Shown: one piece after another, positions 14,591-25,700 of the stretch
Position numbering within the stretch: position 1 is the first letter of the stretch
Layout: the number at the start of each line of letters is the position of its first letter
DNA from: Xestospongia muta
Taxonomy: Eukaryota; Porifera; Demospongiae; Haplosclerida; Petrosiidae
Direction: 5' to 3'
DNA length: 64,000 nucleotides
Assembly: GCA_963693285.1 (NCBI GenBank)
Contig: OY848919.1
Location: 7,745,461-7,809,460, forward strand
Position numbers and translations under genes: made by a program
The notes under the pieces: generated by a model
The model's database searches: none
What the model saw: only the letters and a program-made list of their open reading frames with translations
What the model was told of the DNA's origin: nothing

Positions 14591-15538
14591 CTAAATATAC
14601 ATTAATTACCACATCAACATAAATCATAACATCAGTACATTACCTATACAACACTTAGATGTATCAGTACACTAGTAACATTATAAACCTAGACAATATT
14701 ATATATAGTCAAACAAAATATGAGTCTAATCTCTCTCAATAATTGGATATTATAAACACAAATTTGAAACTTCACACTAGTTTTGTCACTATAAAAATTT
14801 ATTTTTCAGTAGCATAGAGGAAGAGCTAGCATTACTTACAAAATAATTCACTCAAACTTTTTCTGAAAAGGTTACTAACGAACACTTATTCATTTTTCTG
14901 ATAAAAACAATTTCACCAAATAGCTTCTTCACATGTACAACAGTTTTCAATACTACAAATGCTTATCATAAAATAAGTAGGAAAAACTGCTCACTACACT
15001 CTCACTTATATTAAATTTATTCTACAATCTTAACATCTTCACTATTACTAGCTAACAATATATTGATAAAAATATTTTATTAGAAATACAATATATTGGT
15101 AGCAACTTAATCAATATCATTCTTAAGATTCACAGTAATACAACAAACTAATTTATTAATACACATTATTATAACAGTTTTGCAACAATACTAAAATCAG
15201 TTTAATCACTTAGTAATATATAACTCTTAGGAGGATAATAAGACAATTCTAAACAATACTAAACACTGTCAACAAACAATGGATATAAAGCATAAATTCA
15301 ATAAAAAAGTAACAAGATTATAATTAAAATTCCTCCCATAATTTTTTGGGAGACACTGACTTACAATCAATAGAGTTACATTGAATTATTAGCTACAATG
15401 ACTATGGAAGATTATAGCTCTAAAATAATAAAATGATAGGTAGAGGAACAAGCTAGAAAAAAGCATCCAAAGAAATCTCTAAAGTCCTTACACTCACTAA
15501 TAGGGTAAACAAACTTCATTGGTTGCCATTAAAGTCTT
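14591..15538. other. Intronic/intergenic, no gene seen
   Basis: AT-rich single-copy-looking DNA between the ankyrin exon and satellite block B. The first ~250 bp (to about 14800) match the intron following the paralogous exon at 21684-21870. I see no exon, RNA gene or repeat unit in the remainder. Confidence 0.5.
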
Positions 15539-18500
15539 CAATTAAAGGATGCACTTTATATGTCATTTGTGGCTCTCATAAGCTACAATTACAATATAAT
15601 GAATAAAATTGCAAAAGTGAATACACATAGCTACCACACAATCAAAAACAATTATAGTACACTCTGACAACCTTCCCATGCAAGCTATTAAAACCATTAA
15701 CGTCAATACAAACAATAGCATAAATAAAATAACAACATTCTATTCAAAACACTTAAAATTCTTACTACATTATATCACACTTACCCACTATTATATTTAA
15801 ACAACATATTCAGACGACAAGTCATCACAGCAATATAGATGTGAGAAATAAAACAATAGAGTAAACAAAATCACAACAACACATTCAATATACTTTAAAT
15901 TACTACTATATTATATCAAAATTACATCCTGTTATATTGTAAAGGATACGTTCAAAGAATAAGTAATAACAGCAACATAAATGTGGAAACAAAAAGCAAT
16001 ACTGTAAATGAAATGACAACAACATATTTAATATGCTCTGAATTCATACTAGGCTAGAGCTATAAAATACTCAAAATATATATATATAAAAGAAACATAG
16101 CAAGAACCTTCAACCATTATTACTGATAAATACCTAATTTCATACCAACCACAGTTAGGCTTAACAAATTTCATTGCTGATATAAAAATAAACAGTTAAA
16201 GGATGTACTTTAATGTCATTTGTGGCTCTCATAAGCTGAAATTACAATATAATGAATAAAATTGCAAAAGTGAATACACACATAGATACCACACAATCAA
16301 AAACAATTATAGTACACTCTGACAACCTTCCCATGCAAGGTATTAAAACAATTAACATCAATACAAACAGTAGGATAAATAAAATAACAACATTCTATTC
16401 AAAAAAAATAAAATTATTACTACATTATATCACACTTACCCACTATTATATTTTAAACAACACATTGAGATGACAAGTCATCACACCAATATAGATGTGA
16501 GAAATAAAACAATAGAGTTAACAAAATTACAACAACATATACAATATTCTTTGAATTACTACTATATTATATCAAAATTACATCCTATTATATTGTAAAG
16601 GACAATTTCAAAGGATAAGTAATAACAACAATATAAATGTGCAAACAAAAAGCAATACTGTTAATGAAATGACAACAACATATTCAACTTGTTCTGAATT
16701 CATACTAGGCTAGAGCTATAAAATACTCAAAATATATATAAAAAACGTAGCAAGAACCTTCAACCATTATTAGTGATAAATACCCAATGTCATACCAATC
16801 ACAGTTAGGCTTAACAAAATTCATTGCTGATTTAGAAATAAGCAGTTAAAGGATGTACTTTATATGTCATTTGTGGCTCTCATAAGCTAAATTACAATAT
16901 AATGAATAAAATTGCAAAAGTGAATACACATAGATACCACACAATCAAATACAATTATAGTACACTCTGACAACCTTCCCATGCAAGCTATTAAAACCAT
17001 TAACGTCAATACAAACAATAAGATAAATAAAATAACAACATTCTATTCAAAACACTTAAAATTCTTACTACATTATATCACACTTACCGACTATTATATT
17101 TTAAACAACATATTCAGATGACAAGTCATCACAGCAATATAGATGTGAGAAATAAAACAATAGAGTAAACAAAATCACAACAACACATTCAATATACTTT
17201 CAATTAATACTATATTATAACAAAATTACATCCTGTTATATTGTAAAGGACACATTCAAAGAATAAGTAATAACAGCAACATAAATGTGGAAACAAAAAG
17301 CAATACTGTAAATGAAATGACAACAACATATTTAATATGCTCTGAATTCATACTAGGATAGAGCTATAAAATACTCAAAATATATATATAAAAGAAACAT
17401 AGCAAGAACCTTCAACCATTATTACTGATAAATACCTAATTTCATGCCAATCACAGTTAGTCTTAACAAAATTCATTGCTGATATAAAAATAAGCAGTTA
17501 AAGGATGTACTTTAATGTCATTTGTGGCTCTCATAAGATAAAATTACAATATAATGAATAAAATTGCAAAAGTGAATACACATAGATACCACACAATCAA
17601 AAACAATTATAGTACACTCTGACAACCTTCCCATGCAAGCTATTAAAACCATTAACGTCAATACAAACAATAAGATAAATAAAATAACAACATTCTATTC
17701 AAAACACTTAAAATTCTTACTACATTATATCACACTTACCGACTATTATATTTTAAACAACATATTCAGATGACAAGTCATCACAGCAATATAGATGTGA
17801 GAAATAAAACAATAGAGTAAACAAAATCACAACAACACATTCAATATACTTTCAATTAATACTATATTATAACAAAATTACATCCTGTTATATTGTAAAG
17901 GACACATTCAAAGAATAAGTAATAACAGCAACATAAATGTGGAAACAAAAAGCAATACTGTAAATGAAATGACAACAACATATTTAATATGCTCTGAATT
18001 CATACTAGGATAGAGCTATAAAATACTCAAAATATATATATAAAAGAAACATAGCAAGAACCTTCAACCATTATTACTGATAAATACCTAATTTCATGCC
18101 AATCACAGTTAGTCTTAACAAAATTCATTGCTGATATAAAAATAAGCAGTTAAAGGATGTACTTTAATGTCATTTGTGGCTCTCATAAGATAAAATTACA
18201 ATATAATGAATAAAATTGCAAAAGTGAATACACATAGATACCACACAATCAAAAACAATTATAGTACACTCTGACAACCTTCCCATGCAAGGTATTAAAA
18301 CCATTAACGTCAATACAAGCAATAGGATAAATAAAATAACAACATTCTATTCAAAACACTTAAAATTCTTACTACATTATATCACACTTACCGACTATTA
18401 TATTTTAAGCAACACATTCAGATGACAAGTCATCACACCAATATAGATGTGAGAAATAAAACAATAGAGTAAACAAAATCACAACAACACATTCAATATA

Positions 18501-18730
18501 CTTTCAATTAAAACTACATTATACCAAAATTATATTCTATTATATTGTAAAGAACACATTCAAAGGACAAATAATAACAGCAACATAAATGTGGAAACAA
18601 AAAGCAATACTGTGAATGAAATGACAACAACATATTCAACATGCTCTGAATTCATACTAGGATAGAGCTATAAAATACTCAAAATATATATTAAAAAACG
18701 TATCAAGAAACTTAAACCATCATTAGTGAT
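15539..18730. repeat. Satellite array B, same ~650 bp family
   Basis: About five monomers of the array A family. The AAATTACATCC-type word occurs at 15918, 16575, 17223 and 17875, with a diverged copy near 18527. The block starts abruptly mid-monomer at TTAAAGGATGCACTTTA and ends at AGTGATAATTTG. Monomers here differ from array A by shared changes such as (AT)n beside AAGAAACATAGCAAG and CACATAGATACCACAC, so B is a separately homogenised subfamily. The monomers at 17223 and 17875 are almost identical to each other, which points to recent local amplification. Confidence 0.95.
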
Positions 18731-20349
18731 AATTTGATATATAATTGGTATACAATTGTGGTATATAATTTAAAAGTTTCTCATTAAATGTAGGAATGGT
18801 ACTAAAATGACAGCATGAACATCTATACATAGTAGCCACAATATGAAGACAATGATGGTTATTTCTTGCAATCTTTATTTCAACTTTCATTTGAGAATGT
18901 GAACAAACATACAAAAAACTTTTAAATAAATGCAATTATTTCATCATTCATTACTTCTAGACAACAAGGAAATTCAAATTATCATAGCTAGGTTTACAGT
19001 CACTAGCTTATCAGGCATCCTGCATCTTCTTTTAAGCTAAATATCAAAGCAGGAAATAGTCTATACTTGCTGCCAGAAGTAGGAGACAGTTAAGCTACAA
19101 TGAAATAGCATTCTCTCCTTGCATCCATTTCTTTTCCTTTATATTAACTATTCATAAGAAAATGGCTTCATAGGAGAAGCTCTTCAAAGTAAACTGCTGA
19201 AGTCACTAGTTTGGTTTATGAAGTGCTCAAAACCACACAAACAAAAGGCTATACTTTGTACTTGAGCATGCTACCTCTGTGAATTTAGTGTCCAAACTGT
19301 TTATGGTTATCAAATTATTGTGAACTATAAAGCAGAAGCAGAATCAAAGGAGACAAAAAAATGAACAAATTTAACATTTTACCTATTCTGTCTGTCATGC
19401 AATGTAACTTTGTCTTAACTTATAACTAAGTCCATAATGAAGGAATTGTCATAGAAAGATATAAATGTGTTGATCACTATTGAGTGACAAAATTAGTTTC
19501 AACTAATATATTTCAATGAACAATCTGGGCCACATCTACATAGCCACTGCTACTGCATCCATGATAAATATTATGTTTAAGAGTGTCAATGTGGATACAT
19601 ACAATGTAGGGATGTCGACACTGTCATCCACATTTCGGACTTGTTTTACTGCCACTCTAACATTAAAAGAACTTTAAGACTTTTTATTTACTTGTTTCTT
19701 TTCATTTTAATTATAATTACCTAAAAACCTTGCTCGTGTCTGTTTTTTATTATTATTTTACATGTAGATTGGATGAGTGTACTCAGGATATACTATACAA
19801 CAGACCATTGCTATAATTTATAATAACTAATATTGAAATATGATACTATAATTTACGTATGGATGTCTAATCAAGCCAGAAATAACTAATTTAACTACCA
19901 ATCTACTCTAAGTATGCCGGTTTCTTCATTTCCAGAATACAACTGATTTACTGACCTCTCTTTATATTTATCACCTCTCTTACATCTTCATTTAATATAA
20001 TCTTAACTAATTAAGGCATAAAAATGGCTTACTACTTCAAGCTCTGTAAAAATTACTACTTTCATTCTTAAACCACTTGAAATAAAACTTCTAAAACCAT
20101 AAATTTCTGTATAAAATTATCTTTAAAGTCTTCTAGTTTTGTAATTATCTTGGCACAATTAGAATAATAAGAAGAATGAAGAAAACATCGTCCTGCCCTT
20201 ATACTGGTACTACCACCTGTTTTATATGCTTCTTAGAGTTAGGTAGTGTAGTCTTATATCATTACAATATCTATGCTATGTCTTCTCCAATAGTTACTAT
20301 CCATTCACACAATTAAAACAATACAGTTCATTCTCATCATCTCAATTAC
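18731..20349. repeat. Duplicated segment, right copy (first part)
   Basis: Paralogous to 12756-13592. It contains the second copy of the 44-codon minus-strand frame (19536-19670, same stop codon, about nine amino-acid differences), and about 400 bp (19740-20145) that is absent from the left copy between matched flanks. From about 20146 (ATCTTGGCACAATTAGAA) it again matches 13393 onward. No other exon is recognised. Confidence 0.6.
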
Positions 20350-20448
20350 CATAGTAACAACATTGATATCAACATTATGGTTGAGTAATACTTCAACGAT
20401 GTCTCTGTGTCCTTTAGAACTTGCATAATGAAGAGCTGTCCATCCACT
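20350..20448 (-). CDS. Ankyrin-repeat exon (unit 2, exon b)
   Basis: Paralogue of 13593-13691: 33 codons, phase 0, flanked by AATAG and GTAATTGAG. It reads SGWTALHYASSKGHRD and ends NVDINVVTM. It differs from unit 1 at only a few positions (R to S at residue 1, F to S at residue 11, K to M at residue 33), and the frame is intact. It lies downstream of exon 21585-21683 on the minus strand. The two units plus their flanking satellite blocks are a tandem segmental duplication. Confidence 0.85.
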
Positions 20449-21584
20449 CTATTAAAAAAAACACACAAACAATTAACTGTAAAGTGAAACTGCTAACACT
20501 CTATATATTTCTTATACTTCTGCGCTTTGTCATTAACATTATAATGTATTATGTACATATATTGTCTACATGTAAGTATTGTTGTATATGTAGGACATGG
20601 CTACATCTATTACTAGTAAGTCTTTATTTTAAGTTAAACTCTAATTCATGCAAGAAGGGTTAAAGTATATACAATGTAATATGAGGGACTGATAAACAAG
20701 ATGCAAACAGAAAATTATTTCAATTTAGGCCTATACTATTAAGAAACAGTCCTGCATTGGACAAAGATATAACATCTAGCTTCTTATGTTCTTAGTATAT
20801 CAGCTATAATCATCTTTGTCTTTCCATATGACTCTCTAATTGTATTATTCACAAGTCTAACCAACATATCTCTGTCTGACAATTATTGCATCTCACAAAC
20901 TATAGGTCTATAACAGTCTGTACAATAAAAAAGGTCAGCATTTCAATTGGGAACTTGTTAATAATAGCAAGAAGCATACCAGTAACAGAAATATACCATT
21001 TTTATAATCATTATGACCTTTACATTCTTCAATACTATCTAGTTTTATAACCAGTTGAAATCCTGTTATAATCACTGTCACAAAACCTATAAATAATTTC
21101 ACATATTTATTTAGTACCCAGTTAGATACAAATTCAAGTAGTCTACATGACAATTGCTGTCCTATGTATGTACACAACAATTCTATTTTTAAACAATTTA
21201 AAATGAAAACTTCAAAGCTAAACAAATGATCCTTCCATTCATGTCCATCACTGCTATTTTGGTGTGTGCATCTCAACTGATTATTGAAAAATTTATGAAA
21301 AAGTCAAATCTATACATCCGATGGTGTCCAATAAAAGAATAGGTAGAAAAACTAGTTAACAAACATGTTATAAAAAACAAATGACATTTTTCGAATATTC
21401 TAATAAGGTCTTTGCATCTATTTCTACTTCCAATGTTCATCATATCTGGCATATTCTTAAAAGAAAATTTTCAACCTTTATTATGATAGTAAAACAACTA
21501 ATACTTCTTTTTTAGGAAAAGGATTTACATTTTCTCTTCAGTTATACTGACTTTCTTATATAACTTGTGCACATGAACACTTAC
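20449..21584. other. Intron between ankyrin exons, unit 2
   Basis: Matches the unit 1 intron (13692-14491) over most of its length. A roughly 300 bp stretch at 21160-21500 is extra here. A further repeated motif, read on the minus strand as LVIKLDSIEE, occurs three times (near 14280, 21040 and 21950), so the duplicated module is wider than the exons. I do not see an exon with sound splice sites and phase in it. Confidence 0.5.
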
Positions 21585-21683
21585 TTTGTCAAAAAGATTT
21601 AGATTGGCTCCTTTCTGTGTTAAAATAAAAACAACATCTTTGTGTCCATTCTTTGCTGCTAACATGACTGCAGTCGATCCACC
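21585..21683 (-). CDS. Ankyrin-repeat exon (unit 2, exon a)
   Basis: Paralogue of 14492-14590: 33 codons, phase 0, acceptor TATTTAG and donor GTAAGTGTTC. It reads GGSTAVMLAAKNGHKDVV, then FILTQKGANLNLFDK. G.TAVMLAAKNGH..VV..L...GANLNL is a good ankyrin match, better than the unit 1 copy. Frame open, no lesion. Confidence 0.85.
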
Positions 21684-22151
21684 CTAAATATATTATTAAT
21701 CACCATATCAATATAAATCATAACATCAGTACATTACCTATACAACATTTAGATGTATCAGTACGTTAATAACATTATAAACCTAGACAATATTATATAG
21801 AGTCAAACAAAATATGAGTCAAATCACTCTCAATAATTGGACATTATAAACACAACTTTGAAACTTCACACTAGTTTTGAACTACAGTTATAGCTGGGAA
21901 ATATACCAGTGCTATGATCATCATGAGCTTTAAATTCTTCAATACTATCTAGTTTTATAACCAGATGAAATCGTGCTCTCGTCATAGTCACAAAACCTAC
22001 AAATAATCTCATATTTATTAAGTAGCCTGTAAGATACAAATTCCAGTAGTCTACATTTCTAATATTGTGATAAGGGAATGGTATCATCTTCTCCTTCCAA
22101 TATTTATCATATTTGGCATATTTGTAGATCTTAATAATAAAATAGACTTAC

Positions 22152-22244
22152 TTCATCTGTGGTATTTAAATTGGCTCCTCTAACAAGAATGTCTTTTACA
22201 CCTGACAAATCTCCTTCCTTAGCAAATTCAATTAGACTGTTATT
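22152..22244 (-). CDS. Ankyrin-like exon, most upstream
   Basis: Minus-strand exon of 31 codons, phase 0, acceptor GCAATAG and donor GTAAGTCTATT. It reads NNSLIEFAKEGDLSGV, then KDILVRGANLNTTDE. LIEFAKEGDLSGVKDILVRGANLN fits a capping ankyrin repeat, which is often shorter and starts with LI.AA..G. It would be the first repeat of the gene, followed by exons a and b. The first coding exon is not identified. Exon 23979-24063 ends in phase 1, and joining it directly here would create a stop at once, so the two do not belong together without another exon between. Confidence 0.72.
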
Positions 22245-22860
22245 CTATTGCAAAAACAAAAACACTAAATGTATTAATAAATGTAACTAGCATTTCAATA
22301 AACCTAAAGAGACTTTTACACAAACAAACATAACAACTTTTTATTTTATTTATTTCAATGATATCTTGCAGTATAAAATTTGTACAAAACATAGAGCATG
22401 CTGTACACGTATTCATTTAGTAATGAAAAGATTTATAGGCTTATACACATAACTACATATCAAATTTATATAGAAAGACAAAAATTTTGTAATAATCAAC
22501 TCCAATTTATACATTAACACCCATCCCTAATAATAACACTATAGTACTATGACGTTTCATGAACTACAACCTGTAATGTGAGTTCCTGCCTAGCACATAG
22601 ATCAGTATATCTGAGACAGCTTTTTACTCATTATATGATCACGTGGTTTCTCTCATATTACTTTTATATATGTATTGTACTTCTGAGTTAATAAATCGTT
22701 TGACAGTTTACTTTAACACTTGATAAAAAACTAGTTAATATCTTAACTACATACTTCGGTTATCGTTCAAAATGAATAACAAAGCAAAAGCAGTTTGACT
22801 ATTGTAGCGCTATTGTGTTACTTTATAGTCAATGAAGTAGTGTGTAGGTCTATCTATCAT
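22245..22860. other. No gene seen
   Basis: AT-rich DNA upstream of the ankyrin-like exon. It may contain the 5' end of that gene, but I see no convincing start exon, TATA box or repeat. Confidence 0.4.
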
Positions 22861-22985
22861 TCTATATATAGATATAGATATAGATAGATAATAGATAGAT
22901 ATAGATAGATAAGATATAGATACAGATAGATATAGATATAGATATTGATATATATATATAAATATATATACACAAATATATTATA
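22861..22985. repeat. GATA/TATAGA microsatellite
   Basis: Irregular runs of TAGATA, GATATA and TATATA. The translated tyrosine/isoleucine strings are repeat artefacts, not genes. Confidence 0.95.
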
Positions 22986-23125
22986 TATGCAATGTATGTA
23001 TTGTTTGAGGCTAACCAGGGCATTTATCAGGCACAATACCAATGTTTTCAATCACAGTGAAATAAAGATGGCAAGCATTACATTTCATAAACTCCAAGTT
23101 TGCTTGTTTAAGTACTTTGATGATT

Positions 23126-23199
<74 letters not shown>

Positions 23200-23206
23200 T
23201 ATACTA
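23126..23206. repeat. (TA)n dinucleotide microsatellite
   Basis: About 80 bp of nearly pure alternating TA with two interruptions (TATATG, TACATA). It is palindromic and may form cruciform structure. Open frames through it on either strand are artefacts. Confidence 0.97.
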
Positions 23207-23978
23207 CAGTACAAATATTTAGACTTGACTCACTTGGGACAAATGTTATACACATTATAGAATGAAATCTTGGAATGTGCATTAGCTACACAGATAATTC
23301 ATGTTTATAGTAAAATCGACTAAATCTATGTGCAATGTAAATCTAAATTATTCTAGGCTACTGTATGATTATTGCTATTATCACAGTCTTCTAATAGAAT
23401 ACTGTATGTCTACTGTCTATGTATGTGCACATAGCCAGTCTGATAGGTCACTGATAGTTATCAACTATGATATAACAAATATTTTCATTGACAACCTTCA
23501 AACTTTACATGCAGTTGTTTTGAGTAATAACCATAAGTTATAAGAGTATACAAGTACCATACATAGAAGTATGACAGTGTTGTATTACACAGCAGATAAT
23601 CCATAATAATCATTAGCTTTGAAAGCTTTGTAACACTTGGTATGGGATTCTTTCACACAGGGTAAATTCTGAAGTCCAATCCAATTATTATAATAGCTGG
23701 AGAAACAAGTACATTTATAAAAAAGGTTTGTTTGTGGCTTTTTACCTTATAAAACAGGAACTACAAACTTTCTATTTACCTGCAAGGTTACATGCATGTA
23801 TAATAAAGCTCTTAGAGAGACTAAAGCATACTCTCTTCTAATGTAGTTAGGTAAAATTATAACTAGACTAGACAGTTAGACACAACTATTAATATGATTA
23901 GAATACAAAAACATGCAGTAATATCATAGGGACCACAGTAATGTACATGGAGTGATCCATCCACTATGATGTACTTAC
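23207..23978. other. No gene seen
   Basis: Single-copy-looking AT-rich DNA. Downstream exons of the signal-peptide gene starting at 24063 may lie here, but none could be fixed by frame and splice sites. Confidence 0.4.
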
Positions 23979-24063
23979 CAATCTTCTCTTGTCCATGATA
24001 ACAGCTAAAATGAGTAAATACAAAGACGACAATAATCAATAAGTCACAAGTTCTGAAGATCAT
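23979..24063 (-). CDS. Signal-peptide first exon, product unknown
   Basis: ATG at 24063 on the minus strand opens 28 codons plus one base: MIFRTCDLLIIVVFVFTHFS, then CYHGQEKI, followed by GTAAGTAC (perfect donor, phase 1). A short basic start, a hydrophobic core (LLIIVVFVF) and small residues are a classic secretory signal peptide. The sequence directly upstream (24097-24180) is unusually rich in CpG for this window, which fits a promoter/5' UTR. The rest of the protein is not found. The 22152 exon is in the wrong phase to follow directly. Confidence 0.5.
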
Positions 24064-24611
24064 TAGCAATAATGTCGTGTTACAACAATTGTCACATAAT
24101 ATACATTAAAACATTCGTGCCTCGTAGATACCGTGGGCGGTTACCGGACAGTTAAGAGGCGTGGTCATGTTCAGACGTTGGAAATATGCTTGCCTCTTTG
24201 ATCACTTCTATTCCTGTTCTACATAATTGATACAATATTATGTTTAATTTATATGACTACTTTTAATGGCAGACAGTTAATGATGACATATATCGTCGGC
24301 AGCTAACAGACAGTGGAAGTAGTTTCCAGACAGTAGACTATTCTGATTTTTCACATGCAAAGATGGCTGTCTAAAGGTAAAGATAATATCTACTGTTATT
24401 TAGTACAAAGAGGTGTCTTATATTTACTCTGAAACAATATGGTAAAATTGCACAAATTGTTGATATCTCAATACCACTAATAAGAATGATTAAAATGATT
24501 GAAATTAAACAATTTGAAGACAGAGTTAAATGTGCATTGACTATAATTTAAGCTTAAATACAAAGTTTGCAAACGAAGTCAATTTCTTCTAAGTTATCAT
24601 TAAATTGACGT
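24064..24611. promoter_or_regulatory. CpG-containing putative promoter region and flank
   Basis: Contains TCGTAGATACCGTGGGCGGT and further CG dinucleotides at 24110-24180, a local contrast with the AT-rich surroundings, just 5' of the minus-strand signal-peptide exon. Low-confidence promoter call; no TATA box at a fixed distance was identified. From about 24260 the sequence is ordinary AT-rich DNA. Confidence 0.3.
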
Positions 24612-25700
24612 GTTGCACAATTAAGGTGGTACCATTTGTAGCATGACTCACATTCAATCCATACCTTGCTGCTCTCACATTCATATACTCCTCATCACAT
24701 TCAGGGCACCTACATACATCTCTGTCTCCATTTTCTCAACTTCTCTCTTCTTTTTGTGGTTTTTTGTGAACATTGTTCTTGTTGCTCCATCTTTTCAATT
24801 TTTTTTATTTTCATTTTTGTCCTCTTTTATATTTCGTCTTAGCTTTCTCCTCTTCCTCTATTGCTTTCTTTAGTTTCTACTCTTCTAAAGATCTTATTAC
24901 TTCTGTACCTGAAAGATGGTTGGAAAACACTGAAAAGGTCTCATAGGCTTCTTGTGAGACTTTTCTGGTAGCTGTAATATCTCCTTGAAAGCTATTGTTG
25001 AGCTCTTCTATATTCTGTGTTGTTATTTGTAAGATCTGACAGAGGTAAATGAGCACTTTTTTCTTTAAGCACTTTCCATGTGTTATACAAAATGTACATG
25101 TCTTCCTCCAAATCATAGCCTTAATGAAATCAAACTTTAAATTGTTTCATTGTTTCTTCACCCAGTTCTTCTAGTGTTGTTAGTGTTAGCTGTTTGGCAA
25201 TGGACTGTTCTGTTGTCAAAGTCTTTCCATTTGTAGGCACACTAATTTGTGATGGTAGCAACATTTGCTCATCAATAGCTGTCCTATTTGGTGCATAATG
25301 CCTGCTTTCTTGAAAACATAGACAATGGTACTTGCTTTTAAAGAAGACAGATATACTGTTCTTAAAACTTTGCAAAATAGTGTAGTAAACATCTTTGGCT
25401 CCACAAGAAGCTAGCACCTTCCCAAATTTGGGGCACAATGAAAAGCCACTTTCATCACAGTTCAAATCTCTAGCTGGGTTATTGATTGCTAAAATTTGCT
25501 TTAAAAGTTTTAGCAAATCCTATAAACAACCAAGAAGAAACTGCACAAGTTCTTCTTCTTCAACATCGCTAAGGTATTTTATTGGTCCACTGACAGATCC
25601 AAACATCACTTTTCCAGTGAGGCAATCATGTAAAGTACTTTTCAGGTACATTGTGTTCTTTGACTACCCTTCAGACAGACATGCCACCCAATACTGCTTA
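24612..25700 (-). pseudogene. Pogo/Tigger-like DDE transposase with PHD tail, decayed
   Basis: Reading the minus strand from 25700: a helix-turn-helix end STLHDCLTGKVMFG, then GPIKYLSDVEEEELVQFL (the Psq/CENPB-type linker seen in pogo transposases), then NCDESGFSLCPKFGKVLA around 25450, the first DDE motif (NxDESG). The middle of the catalytic domain is missing. A tail near 25290 has KKAGI in one frame and APNRTAIDEQMLLPS in another, showing a frameshift. A Lys/Glu-rich linker follows (24840-24700), then a PHD-type finger at 24710-24612: CPECDEEY, a frame change, then WIECESCYKWYHLNC. Several stops and frameshifts make it inactive. Terminal inverted repeats were not found. Pogo-family enzymes cut and paste DNA in the nucleus. 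Confidence 0.75.

Noticed and set aside
16252..16473. 73-codon plus-strand open frame
   Set aside because: Lies wholly in a ~650 bp satellite monomer; the same place in sister monomers has stops.
1..18730. CRISPR-like array
   Set aside because: Monomers are ~650 bp of continuous similarity with no short repeat/unique spacer pattern, and the DNA is eukaryotic.
20935..22087. 113- and 73-codon minus frames sharing LVIKLDSIEE
   Set aside because: They are intron parts of the duplicated ankyrin module; the third copy near 14280 has no comparable open frame, and splice phases fail.
22857..23282. Open frames rich in Tyr and Ile on both strands
   Set aside because: Translation of GATA and TA microsatellites.
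23979..24063. Signal-peptide exon as first exon of the ankyrin gene
   Set aside because: It ends in phase 1. Joined to 22152-22244, the next codons are GAA TAA, a stop. An extra exon would be needed and none was found.
24643..24873. 76-codon hydrophobic plus-strand frame
   Set aside because: Antisense of the Lys/Glu-rich linker of the pogo-like transposase; the pyrimidine-rich strand only looks membrane-like.
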